Source of the DNA: Saprospiraceae bacterium
Lineage (GTDB): Bacteria > Bacteroidota > Bacteroidia > Chitinophagales > Saprospiraceae
Direction: 5' to 3'
NCBI GenBank assembly: GCA_016720635.1
Contig: JADKKF010000002.1
Location: 248,001-312,000 of the forward strand
DNA length: 64,000 bases
Shown here one piece after another: positions 17,127 to 25,643 of the stretch. Both the position numbers and the translations under genes were made by a program. The first letter of the stretch is position 1, and each line of letters starts with the position of its first letter. The notes below the pieces were generated by a model. The model saw only the letters and a list, made by a program, of their open reading frames with translations, searched no databases and had not been told where the DNA came from.

Positions 17127-19061
17127 TCAATAACAATCAATAACCATAGCACCAAGCGGTAGGACACGTAGGTTTTGAATATCGGACACTATATTTTCTT
17201 GGATAATATCCTTAAATGAATGGAATGATTTTAGTTCTTCCTCGTAAACATAATTTGGAAGCGTTTTTTCCTTGTCAGAAAAATTTAATACTACTAATAC
17301 TTTTTTATTCTTCAGGGTACGGCTATAAATATATAGCCCATCACTTGGAACAAACTGCTTTAAATGACCAAGGTATAAATGTGGGTTATTTTTCCTAAAA
17401 TGAGCTAATTTACTGATGAATGTTACAAAATCATTTTCCAACTTGGTTCGTCCTTTTTCTTCGAATTTGTTAATTGAATCTTCTTTCCATCCACCTTCGA
17501 AATCTTGGCGTACTTTGCCATCGGGATCGGTAAATCCCTTGTATAAAAGCTCCGTTCCATAGTATAATTGAGGGATTCCTCTAAAAGTCATGAGCCACGT
17601 TAAAGCGATTTTTGTTTTTTCAACATTTTCATTGAGCATAGAAAAAATTCTCCCTAAATCGTGATTATCCAAAAAAATTACTTGCTCATTGGGTTTTTCA
17701 TAAAGGTAATCCTGGGCAGTGTTGGTATAAAGCCTTGCAGCACCTTCCACCCAACCCTGGGGCTTTTGTAATGCTTCTATTATAGAAAAATAAGACTGGA
17801 AATCAGTAAGAGCGGGCATATTTGAGTTAAACGGCTTAAGGTTCTTTTTTCCTTGTGCAAACCAAGCCTGAGCTGCAGGTCCGTGCACCCATGTTTCAGA
17901 AAACAAGCAAAAATTTGGATACTCATCGAGAATAGCTTTTGCCCAATTACTCATAAAAACCTGATCACAATAAGCATATGTATCCAAACGATAACCGCTT
18001 ATCTTAGCGTATTCGATCCACCAAATATGATTTTGGATAAAAAATCGCTCGATATGTTTGTTTTGTTGATTGATATCAGGCATGTGGAAATCAAACCAGC
18101 CATTTTTCATTAAGCTTTGGTCATAGTCGGAACTATAAGGATCGTACCACACTTGATCGCGATAATTACTGCGTGTGAATGTTGGCCAATTATGGATCCA
18201 ACTTTCAGAAGGTAGGTCCAAAATGAAATCATGTTGATCTCCAAAATGATTGTGAACGATATCCATCACCATTTTCATCTTAAGAGATTTCATCGTATCA
18301 CATAAAAATCTGAACTGTTTGTTATCACCAAGTCTTCTATCGATATTATAATTGTCGGTTATGGCGTATCCGTGATAGGAAGCATATGGTTGGTCGTTTT
18401 CAAAAACGGGGTTTAGCCACAAGGTGGTGACACCTAAGTTTTTAAGGTAGTCTAAGTTATTGACAATTCCTTTTAAATCTCCACCATGTCTAAAAAACAT
18501 TTTGGTACGATCTATCTCTTTTTGATTCATGGAGGGTATGATATCGTTCGAATAGTCTCCATTGGCGAATCTGTCGGGCATAATCAGGTAAATCAGATCC
18601 GATGCATTGACGTAATCTTCTTTTGATCTCATGGATTTTTTGCCCAAAAGTTCAAAAGAATATCGTTTTGCATTTTTTCCAGTTGTTGCCACTAAATTAA
18701 AAGATCCAATCTTAGCTGTAGGGGCTATTTTTATAGTTACAAATAAGTAATTAGGATTGGTTTCTTTTTCGATTTTTACGATGGAAACGCCTGGATAATT
18801 TATTTGAATTTTGGCTTCAGCAATTAGATTGTCATGTATGATGACTTCTACCTGATTATGTTTCATACCAACCCACCAAGAAGATGGGAATAACCGAGGG
18901 GTTTTAACCACTGTTGGTGCTGCTGTTCTTACTTTATATTGAGAAAGTTGAATTCCCGATGGCAATAATTGTTGACTTTCGGGTACTATTTGGCCAAAGA
19001 CATTTGTATTCGAGGCTATAAAGAAAATCAAACCGAAAAAGGATAAAATACTATTTTTCAT
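17127..19061 (-). CDS. Secreted GH13 alpha-glucanase (cyclomaltodextrinase/neopullulanase-like)
   Basis: The preferred start is the ATG at 19061, because it gives a clean signal peptide (MKNSILSFFGLIFFIA). An ATG three codons upstream (19070) is possible. An N-terminal cyclomaltodextrinase-type beta domain (about 50-140) precedes the GH13 barrel. Counting from 19070, the nucleophile is Asp363 (GYRLDTYAY), the acid/base Glu392 (LFSETW) and the third acid Asp471 (FLDNHD). This fits SusA-like periplasmic enzymes that cut cyclodextrins, pullulan or maltooligosaccharides. Its start overlaps the end of hutH, so the two are probably translationally coupled, although no metabolic link is obvious. The main alpha-glucan locus is 30 kb away. 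Confidence 0.92.
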   Translation of the reverse strand: MKNSILSFFGLIFFIASNTNVFGQIVPESQQLLPSGIQLSQYKVRTAAPTVVKTPRLFPSSWWVGMKHNQVEVIIHDNLIAEAKIQINYPGVSIVKIEKETNPNYLFVTIKIAPTAKIGSFNLVATTGKNAKRYSFELLGKKSMRSKEDYVNASDLIYLIMPDRFANGDYSNDIIPSMNQKEIDRTKMFFRHGGDLKGIVNNLDYLKNLGVTTLWLNPVFENDQPYASYHGYAITDNYNIDRRLGDNKQFRFLCDTMKSLKMKMVMDIVHNHFGDQHDFILDLPSESWIHNWPTFTRSNYRDQVWYDPYSSDYDQSLMKNGWFDFHMPDINQQNKHIERFFIQNHIWWIEYAKISGYRLDTYAYCDQVFMSNWAKAILDEYPNFCLFSETWVHGPAAQAWFAQGKKNLKPFNSNMPALTDFQSYFSIIEALQKPQGWVEGAARLYTNTAQDYLYEKPNEQVIFLDNHDLGRIFSMLNENVEKTKIALTWLMTFRGIPQLYYGTELLYKGFTDPDGKVRQDFEGGWKEDSINKFEEKGRTKLENDFVTFISKLAHFRKNNPHLYLGHLKQFVPSDGLYIYSRTLKNKKVLVVLNFSDKEKTLPNYVYEEELKSFHSFKDIIQENIVSDIQNLRVLPLGAMVIDCY

Positions 19062-20556
19062 AATCGGCAAAAGAATTATTTTTAAGTAATTGGAAAGCTG
19101 AATCTAAATGCGGATAAAGAATGATATCTGAGTCAAAATATGGGATAGTATCTCTCGTTTTTTCTAACAAATTATTTAAACCACCTGGGTTGAAGGAAAT
19201 AGATTTAAAATATAGGGCTTGGTTGGAAACAATTAATTCAATACCTAAAACCCGCAAGGTGTTCAGAACTACTTGGTAACATTTAGTGGCTGCATTAGCA
19301 CCCATAGATACATGGTCTTCTTGTCCATTGCAAGAGACAATGGAATCAACACTTGCTGGAGTACATAACTGTTTGTTTTGGCTCACGATACCAGCGGCGG
19401 TATATTGAGCAATCATCAAGCCAGAATTTAGGCCAGCATTGGGCGTCAAAAATGCAGGTAGTTCTCGTTTTCCGCTGATGAGGTGAAAGATTCTTCGCTC
19501 AGATATATTCGCTAGTTCTGACAATGCCATAGCTAGAATATCTAGTCCAAGTGCGATGGGTTGCGCGTGGAAATTTCCACCACTTAGGATTTTATCCTCT
19601 TGATCAAATACGGTTGGATTATCAGTAACTGCATTTATTTCATTGTGAATTGTATTGGTAAAAAAGTTAATCAAATCCAATGAAGCACCATGGACCTGAG
19701 GAATACATCGAAATGAGTATGGATCTTGTACGTATTGGCTGATTTCTCCGTAAGAGTTAATTTCACTTATTAAGGATACAATACGGCGACTTATACTAAT
19801 TTGTCCAAATTGTCGGCGAACTTTGTGTAATGAGGCATCAAAAGGCTTAACAGAACAGTCAAAAGCAGATAGGGAAAAGGCGGAAATAGCATTAGCCCAA
19901 TCTATAATGCGGTAGGCACTTAATAAATTGAAAACACCGTATGCAGTACAGAATTGTGTTCCATTTAATAGCGCTAGGCCCTCTTTTGATTCCAAATTTG
20001 TAGGTGAAATGTTTAATTTTTTGAGTATTTGTGCTGCAGGATATTTTTGACCACCAAACCACACATCACCTTCACCAATGAGCGTGAGTGATAAATGAGC
20101 CAAGGGTGCCAAATCTCCTGAAGCCCCCAGAGATCCTAAAGTATATATAACAGGGTATATTTCGTGGTTGAAATATTCAATCATTTTTTCTATCAAAGAA
20201 AGGCGTACGCCTGAAAAACCTAGGCAAAGGTTCTTTATCTTTAATAGAAAAATAATTTTTACTACTTCTAAAGGAACCAAATCCCCCATTCCACAAGCAT
20301 GGGATCTTATCAAATTTAATTGAAGCTCTTCTAGATTTTCATCGGATATCCTTATATCACACAAAGATCCAAAACCAGTATTGATGCCATAGATTGCAGA
20401 AGAAGAACTGGAAATGACCTTTTCAAGGTATGATCTGTTTTTTGCAACTTTTTGAGCTACACTATCACTAAGTTTTAATTTTAAATTATTGCTGATAATT
20501 CGTTGTATATCAAAGATGTCCCAATCTTCGTCAGCCAAAATATAATAATCAACCAC
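19051..20556 (-). CDS. hutH: Histidine ammonia-lyase
   Basis: A 501-residue MIO-dependent aromatic amino acid ammonia-lyase that converts histidine to urocanate. The Ala145-Ser146-Gly147 triad in GSLGASGDLAPLAH forms the MIO electrophile. The YGINTGFG loop (56-63) carries the catalytic Tyr, and SHACG (85-89) has the His that marks histidine or tyrosine lyases rather than phenylalanine lyases. Overall length and the C-terminal GQEDHVSMGANAA segment favour HAL. Other hut genes (U, I, G) are not nearby. Its 3' end overlaps the downstream GH13 start by 11-20 bp. Confidence 0.92.
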   Translation of the reverse strand: MVDYYILADEDWDIFDIQRIISNNLKLKLSDSVAQKVAKNRSYLEKVISSSSSAIYGINTGFGSLCDIRISDENLEELQLNLIRSHACGMGDLVPLEVVKIIFLLKIKNLCLGFSGVRLSLIEKMIEYFNHEIYPVIYTLGSLGASGDLAPLAHLSLTLIGEGDVWFGGQKYPAAQILKKLNISPTNLESKEGLALLNGTQFCTAYGVFNLLSAYRIIDWANAISAFSLSAFDCSVKPFDASLHKVRRQFGQISISRRIVSLISEINSYGEISQYVQDPYSFRCIPQVHGASLDLINFFTNTIHNEINAVTDNPTVFDQEDKILSGGNFHAQPIALGLDILAMALSELANISERRIFHLISGKRELPAFLTPNAGLNSGLMIAQYTAAGIVSQNKQLCTPASVDSIVSCNGQEDHVSMGANAATKCYQVVLNTLRVLGIELIVSNQALYFKSISFNPGGLNNLLEKTRDTIPYFDSDIILYPHLDSAFQLLKNNSFADYEK

Positions 20557-20577
20557 AAATAATTTTTTTTATTTAAA

Positions 20578-20585
20578 CAAAGGTA
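20578..20585 (-). promoter_or_regulatory. Possible -7 promoter element for hutH-GH13
   Basis: Reads TACCTTTG on the minus strand, a full TAnnTTTG match, 21 bases upstream of the hutH ATG. The -33 element is not clear. Confidence 0.4.
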
Positions 20586-20657
20586 TAAAGGTATTGGAAA
20601 GATTTGAAGCGTATAGTCAAAATATCATTCTTATATGATTAATTTTGTCATAAAAAA

Positions 20658-21683
20658 GTGTCGTTCATAAAATACGGATCCATAAATGAGTATAAAATAG
20701 AATTCGACTGTTCTAGCATTCATATACTAGTTGATTCAAATACTAAAAAGCATTGTTTACCAAAACTTCCTGCTCGATTAACAGAACAGGCTAATATAAT
20801 CGTTGTCAAATCTGGTGAAATGCATAAGACCATCGATTCTGCAAAAATGATTTGGGAGAAATTATCAAATAAAAATGCGGATAGAAAAGCTTTGATGATC
20901 TGCCTTGGAGGAGGAATGGTGGGCGATTTGGGAGGGTTTTGTGCTGGTACGTATAAACGCGGAATAAAATATATCCAGATTCCCACCACGTTGCTGTCTA
21001 TGGTTGATTCGAGTATTGGCAATAAAACAGGGATCGATGTGAATGGAATAAAAAATCTTGTTGGATTATTTAACCCCCCAATAGAAGTATTCATAGACCA
21101 TCGCTTTTTAATGACCCTCCCATCACGTCAAATTTTAAACGGCTATGCCGAAATAATAAAACATAGTCTGATTGCCAAGGAAGACACGTTGTTTGATCAA
21201 ATATTTGAAAAAGATTTGTTAAAATACAAGCTAGAAAAGTTGATACCATTGAATATAGAAATTAAATCTCAAATCGTCGAGAAAGATCCATTAGAACAAA
21301 ATAGCAGAAAATGGCTGAACTTTGGTCATACAGTAGGTCACGCGATCGAAGCACAGGCTATGCAAAAAGGGATCGATATGCTACATGGAGAAGATATCAT
21401 TATTGGTATGATGATAGAACTGGAGCTGTCCACCGAGAAATTAGGATTTTCAAAAGAATTAAGAAATAAAATTATAGTCTGGATTAAAGAAAATTATAGA
21501 ATCGACTCAGAGTGGTTAGATGGAGAGGCAAAAAGTTTATTATTTTTCATGAAAAACGATAAGAAAAATTGTGAAAAAAGAACTTTATTTTCGTTATTAA
21601 AATCTAAAGGAGATTGTATTGAAAATGTTGAATGTGACGATAAATTAATTATTCAAGCATTACAAAGGCATATAAAATGGTAA
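20658..21683 (+). CDS. aroB: 3-dehydroquinate synthase
   Basis: Cyclises DAHP to 3-dehydroquinate, the second shikimate step. It is 341 residues from a GTG start. The NAD-binding GGGMVGDLGGF (84-94), the IQIPTTLLSMVDSSIGNKTGID block (107-127), and zinc ligands in YAEIIKHSL (Glu165), NFGHTVGHAIE and LHGEDI (His243) are all present. Shortened termini compared with E. coli AroB are usual in Bacteroidota. It is a single gene, followed 77 bp later by the ECF sigma gene, and is divergent from hutH. No other aro gene is in the window. Confidence 0.95.
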   Translation: MSFIKYGSINEYKIEFDCSSIHILVDSNTKKHCLPKLPARLTEQANIIVVKSGEMHKTIDSAKMIWEKLSNKNADRKALMICLGGGMVGDLGGFCAGTYKRGIKYIQIPTTLLSMVDSSIGNKTGIDVNGIKNLVGLFNPPIEVFIDHRFLMTLPSRQILNGYAEIIKHSLIAKEDTLFDQIFEKDLLKYKLEKLIPLNIEIKSQIVEKDPLEQNSRKWLNFGHTVGHAIEAQAMQKGIDMLHGEDIIIGMMIELELSTEKLGFSKELRNKIIVWIKENYRIDSEWLDGEAKSLLFFMKNDKKNCEKRTLFSLLKSKGDCIENVECDDKLIIQALQRHIKW

Positions 21684-21760
21684 AAAATTCGCATATTTGT
21701 AAGGAGTTTACTTAAATATACTGTAAAACTTATATTATGCAGAGATAGAAACATTGGATT

Positions 21761-22285
21761 TTGGTTGACAATAATATAATATTACTAGCTCAACAGGGCA
21801 ACCGCAAGGCTATCAAAGTCATATACGATGATTTTGCAGGAAAGGCTTTTGTGATTTGTCTAAGATATGCAAAACGCAGAGAGGATGCCGAAGATATGTT
21901 GCAGGAAGGATTTGTCAAAATATTTCAAAATATTAAACAATTTGATTTTAAAGGAAATTTTGAGGGTTGGATGAGACGAGTTATGGTCCACGCCTGTATC
22001 AGATTTTTAGGGAAAATAGAAATTTATAATGATATAGAGCAACCAGAATTCACCAACTTAAAAACGAATACTCCTACGATTATCTCGGAATTATCCGAAA
22101 TGGAAATTTTAGCCTTAATAGAAAAACTTCCAAATGGATACAAACTAGTATTTAACATGTATGTATTGGATGGATACGACCACGCAGAGATAGCAGCAAA
22201 ACTATCTATAACGGAATCCACGTCCAGAAGCCAATTGGTAAAAGCAAGAAGAATGTTGCAATCTTTTAAGCAAAAACAATATTGA
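21761..22285 (+). CDS. ECF-type RNA polymerase sigma factor
   Basis: 174 residues, start at TTG 21761. Sigma region 2 spans about 22-90 (YAKRREDAEDMLQEGFVKIFQNIKQFD). Region 4 is at about 118-167 and has the helix-turn-helix GYDHAEIAAKLSITESTSRSQLVKARRML. No region 3 is present, as in extracytoplasmic-function sigma factors. It is followed 32 bp downstream by a gene that looks like a membrane-bound regulatory partner, so the two probably form one signalling unit. The stimulus cannot be read from the sequence. Confidence 0.93.
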   Translation: MVDNNIILLAQQGNRKAIKVIYDDFAGKAFVICLRYAKRREDAEDMLQEGFVKIFQNIKQFDFKGNFEGWMRRVMVHACIRFLGKIEIYNDIEQPEFTNLKTNTPTIISELSEMEILALIEKLPNGYKLVFNMYVLDGYDHAEIAAKLSITESTSRSQLVKARRMLQSFKQKQY

Positions 22286-22317
22286 ACCACAGACAGTCTT
22301 AAAAATAGTCGAATAGA

Positions 22318-23670
22318 ATGAGAGAACAAGATAGAAAATTAAAGGGCAAATTTCAACAATTTTCAATTGTACCACCCGAAGATGTTTGGTACAAAATAGA
22401 ACAACGGTTGTCTAGCAAACAACGCGGCCTTTTTTTTATACAGGAAATTCAAAAAATAAACTTTATTGCATCCATGGTTGGCCTTCTACTTATCATGTGG
22501 CTGAGCTATGATCGGATATCTGGAGAACAACCGTCCAATTCATATAATATGGAGATAACCAATGGTGCGGAAAGTGTTAATCATAAAGCTAATAAATCCG
22601 AAGAAATACAATACGCAAATAGTCCAGTAGAATCTATATTTAGAAAAGACGCGAAGGAACAATTAGGTGGTATTACTGATAGGAATGGAAGTACTAATAC
22701 AAAAATAAATGATAGAATTGTTAAAAGCGCCATCTCTGACGATGCAGATACAGAAAATTCAATAGTATCTTTTGATAAGAATGGAATGGAAGACTTGAAG
22801 ATTAATGAAAATGAATTTGTCAATTCAAAGGAAAATTATAATAATATTATTACACCTGAAGTTTCAATACTAGGCATGCACAATGTCTCTATCCAAGATG
22901 CCCAAGTAGTGTTTCCATCAATAAGTTCAAAGCGAATAACTAAATTAAAGAATCAGTATTATTTGGAAGTATTTACAGGAGCAGAATACATTTCAAGGAA
23001 ACTAGAAGCGAAGTCGTCTGAGTACAATGATTTTGCTGTTAATAGAAATGAAACTGAAAAATTTGTTTCTAGCATACAAGGAGGAGTATTAATAGGAGTC
23101 AATTTTCCTTCAAAATGGAATATTGCAGCAGGATTAAATTATTCAAATGAAACGTATCTATTTAACGCAAAGCTCAATGCTTCACGCTGGAAGACGGCAT
23201 TAATAGCTGTAGATACGCTATTTGTTAATCCACAAAATCCAGAAATAGTCTATAAAAGCATCCAATATACAGAGACTGGCGTCTTGAACACTAAAGTTTA
23301 TAACAGCCTCCATTCGATACAACTTCCCGTTAAGGTTGGATATACTTTTTCACTACCCAAATTTAGAATTAATCCATTTGTTGGGCTAAATACTGGCTAT
23401 TTGTTGTATACCAGAGGCCAAGTCGCTAATACGAAAGGCTCTTCTCAGAATATCCAATATGCCCACGAAGATAATCCATACAAGTTAGGGATTAATATGA
23501 ATGCTACTACAGGTATCAGCTTAGCGTATCTTCTGAATAGCTCTATGGCCATTACATTAGAGCCACAAGTCCAAATACCAATAATTAGCTATACGGAATC
23601 AACTTATCCACTACTCGAAAAACAAACGAGATATGGATTGAGGTTGGGTTTACGGTATGGATTGAGGTAA
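22318..23670 (+). CDS. Sigma-linked membrane protein: anti-sigma-like N-terminus, one TM helix, outer-membrane beta-barrel C-terminus
   Basis: 450 residues. The N-terminal 45 are basic and contain PPEDVWYKIEQRL (19-31), a motif common at the start of Bacteroidota ECF-associated partner proteins. One hydrophobic helix follows at about 46-63, with no cleavage site. A long polar linker, about 65-215, is Asn/Ser/Lys/Glu-rich and probably disordered. The last 230 residues are an outer-membrane beta-barrel domain (PorT-like) with alternating strands, ending in aromatic strands YGLRLGLRYGLR. Topology as seen implies cytoplasm, inner membrane, periplasm and outer membrane in a single chain. Its position right after the sigma gene suggests it holds or releases that factor. 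Confidence 0.75.
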   Translation: MREQDRKLKGKFQQFSIVPPEDVWYKIEQRLSSKQRGLFFIQEIQKINFIASMVGLLLIMWLSYDRISGEQPSNSYNMEITNGAESVNHKANKSEEIQYANSPVESIFRKDAKEQLGGITDRNGSTNTKINDRIVKSAISDDADTENSIVSFDKNGMEDLKINENEFVNSKENYNNIITPEVSILGMHNVSIQDAQVVFPSISSKRITKLKNQYYLEVFTGAEYISRKLEAKSSEYNDFAVNRNETEKFVSSIQGGVLIGVNFPSKWNIAAGLNYSNETYLFNAKLNASRWKTALIAVDTLFVNPQNPEIVYKSIQYTETGVLNTKVYNSLHSIQLPVKVGYTFSLPKFRINPFVGLNTGYLLYTRGQVANTKGSSQNIQYAHEDNPYKLGINMNATTGISLAYLLNSSMAITLEPQVQIPIISYTESTYPLLEKQTRYGLRLGLRYGLR

Positions 23671-23756
23671 AAGAGCAGAGGATTACCATGGATTTTCATA
23701 AGTGCAACCAATTTTTATATAATTTGAAGTTTTCGTACCTTTAATCCAAAGTAATT

Positions 23757-25643
23757 ATGAATAAAACTTTGGAAAAGAAGTCCTTACAGTACATTTTTAC
23801 GATTGGTTTTTTTATATTAATGTGTATTCTGGCAATCCTTACAGACGGTACGGGAGGGGATGGCGATAGTGTACATCATTACTTATATTCGAGCTTAGCG
23901 TTTAAACACCCAGAAAATTTTTTTAATCATTGGGCGAAGCCAATGTTTGTAATTCTTTCTGCCCCTTTTACACAGTTTGGATTTATAGGAATGAAGATTT
24001 TCAATGCACTTTGTGTCAGTGGGTGTATTTGGTTGCTTTTTGAACTTAGTAGTTATTTTGGAATTAAACGAAAATGGCTTGCACCCACCTTTTTGTGCGC
24101 TATGCCTCATATCTTACTATCAACACATTCAGGACTAACAGAACCATTGTTTTCATTCTGGCTTTTGATTTCAATATATTATTACACAACAAATAGACCA
24201 GTATTGGCAACTGTCCTTATTTCCTTTTTGCCAATGGTAAGATCAGAGGGGTTAATTATTTTTATTCCTATAATTATTTATTTGCTCAATGTAAGAGAAT
24301 ACAAGTTATTGCCATTGTTGGCAATCGGACATTTGGCAATAGGGATAATAGGTTCGCCAATACATGGGACAATATTTTGGACTGTTTCAGAAATTCCATA
24401 TTTAAAATTGAACACCAACTATGGGAACGGTGATTGGGGTCATTACTTTAGTACATTTCACGAAGTTACGGGGCGGGCTATTTGTTTGCTTGTGTTAATT
24501 GGAGTTCTTTATGGGGCTTTTTATCTGTATGATTTTATCAAATCAAAATTTAGAAATAATATCCAACTCATTTGGTTGATTTACGGAAACTTTATCTGTT
24601 TTTTTCTCGCACATGTTATTTTTTGGAAGTTTGGAATGTTTAATTCGTTTGGTTTATATAGAGTGATGGTTTGTGTCTTGCCATTGGCTGCCTTAATTGC
24701 TACATTTCCCATTGACGCGCTAGAAAAATATCTCGAAAGTAGACGAATAATGTGGTTTGGAAATCTTGTGCTGCCCGCATTAATATTGGTTTTATCATTT
24801 GATTATTATAAAAAATGCAATTTCAATGAATATTTAGAAAAATCACCATTGCAGGTTAAAATAGACGAAATTGCCAATAAATACAAGGAGTATTACAAGA
24901 AAGAAGGATATATATTTTATTGGGATGCGGTATATCCAAATATGGCTTTTGATGTTGATAGATTTAATTTGGAAGAATATCGGTCAGGAGAAAAAATTCA
25001 CTCAATGCCTATTCCTGTAAAAGCTGTTTATTTGTGGGATGATTGGTTTAGTCCAGTTGAAGTTGGAAATACCCTTGAAAAGATGAAAGCAGATAAAAGA
25101 TTTGAGGAGAAAGATGTATTTTCGGTATTTGATGTAAACGGGGGTAGGACAAGATATTTTTATTTATTCGAGACAATCCTCGACCAATCAGCCTCAAAAG
25201 ACACCATCCTTAAACTAGACTTTTTACAAGGATATAACGTAGCCAACACTAAAGAGTATATGACCCACGACTTAAAAGTGGGAAAAATATTCAATAAGGC
25301 CAATGAATATTCTGAAAATTTAAAATATGGATTTATTGCAGGAAACCAAGATTTTATAAAAGTTGCCATTAAATCAAATATTTATTCGGAAGAAATTCCA
25401 AAGGAAACCTGGAATAACTCAAGCTTTGTAATCGTGTCAGAAGATAAAGATGGCAAGATAATAGAATGGAAGGGAATTCCAATAGAAAACCAAACGAAGC
25501 TTAAGGAGTGGACAGCGGTGAATTCTATAGCCAATATTAAGGTAAATAAACAAGAGGCAAACCGAATAACTTGTTATATTTGGTCACCTACATCTCATAC
25601 TATTTTGGCAGATAGCCTGATAGTAAAGATTGAAAAACTATGA
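23757..25643 (+). CDS. Integral membrane GT-C-like glycosyltransferase candidate
   Basis: 628 residues with about ten transmembrane helices in the first 370 and a soluble C-terminal part of about 250 residues. The first extracytoplasmic loop holds DGTGGDGDSVHHYLYS (about 30-45), an acidic motif of the kind used by polyprenyl-phosphate-sugar-dependent GT-C enzymes. A WAKPMFVIL segment follows. The exact substrate is unknown. It overlaps the next gene by four bases (ATGA), so the two are co-translated. Both are likely to transfer sugars or modify lipids or proteins on the periplasmic face. No glycan cluster surrounds them. Confidence 0.65.
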   Translation: MNKTLEKKSLQYIFTIGFFILMCILAILTDGTGGDGDSVHHYLYSSLAFKHPENFFNHWAKPMFVILSAPFTQFGFIGMKIFNALCVSGCIWLLFELSSYFGIKRKWLAPTFLCAMPHILLSTHSGLTEPLFSFWLLISIYYYTTNRPVLATVLISFLPMVRSEGLIIFIPIIIYLLNVREYKLLPLLAIGHLAIGIIGSPIHGTIFWTVSEIPYLKLNTNYGNGDWGHYFSTFHEVTGRAICLLVLIGVLYGAFYLYDFIKSKFRNNIQLIWLIYGNFICFFLAHVIFWKFGMFNSFGLYRVMVCVLPLAALIATFPIDALEKYLESRRIMWFGNLVLPALILVLSFDYYKKCNFNEYLEKSPLQVKIDEIANKYKEYYKKEGYIFYWDAVYPNMAFDVDRFNLEEYRSGEKIHSMPIPVKAVYLWDDWFSPVEVGNTLEKMKADKRFEEKDVFSVFDVNGGRTRYFYLFETILDQSASKDTILKLDFLQGYNVANTKEYMTHDLKVGKIFNKANEYSENLKYGFIAGNQDFIKVAIKSNIYSEEIPKETWNNSSFVIVSEDKDGKIIEWKGIPIENQTKLKEWTAVNSIANIKVNKQEANRITCYIWSPTSHTILADSLIVKIEKL

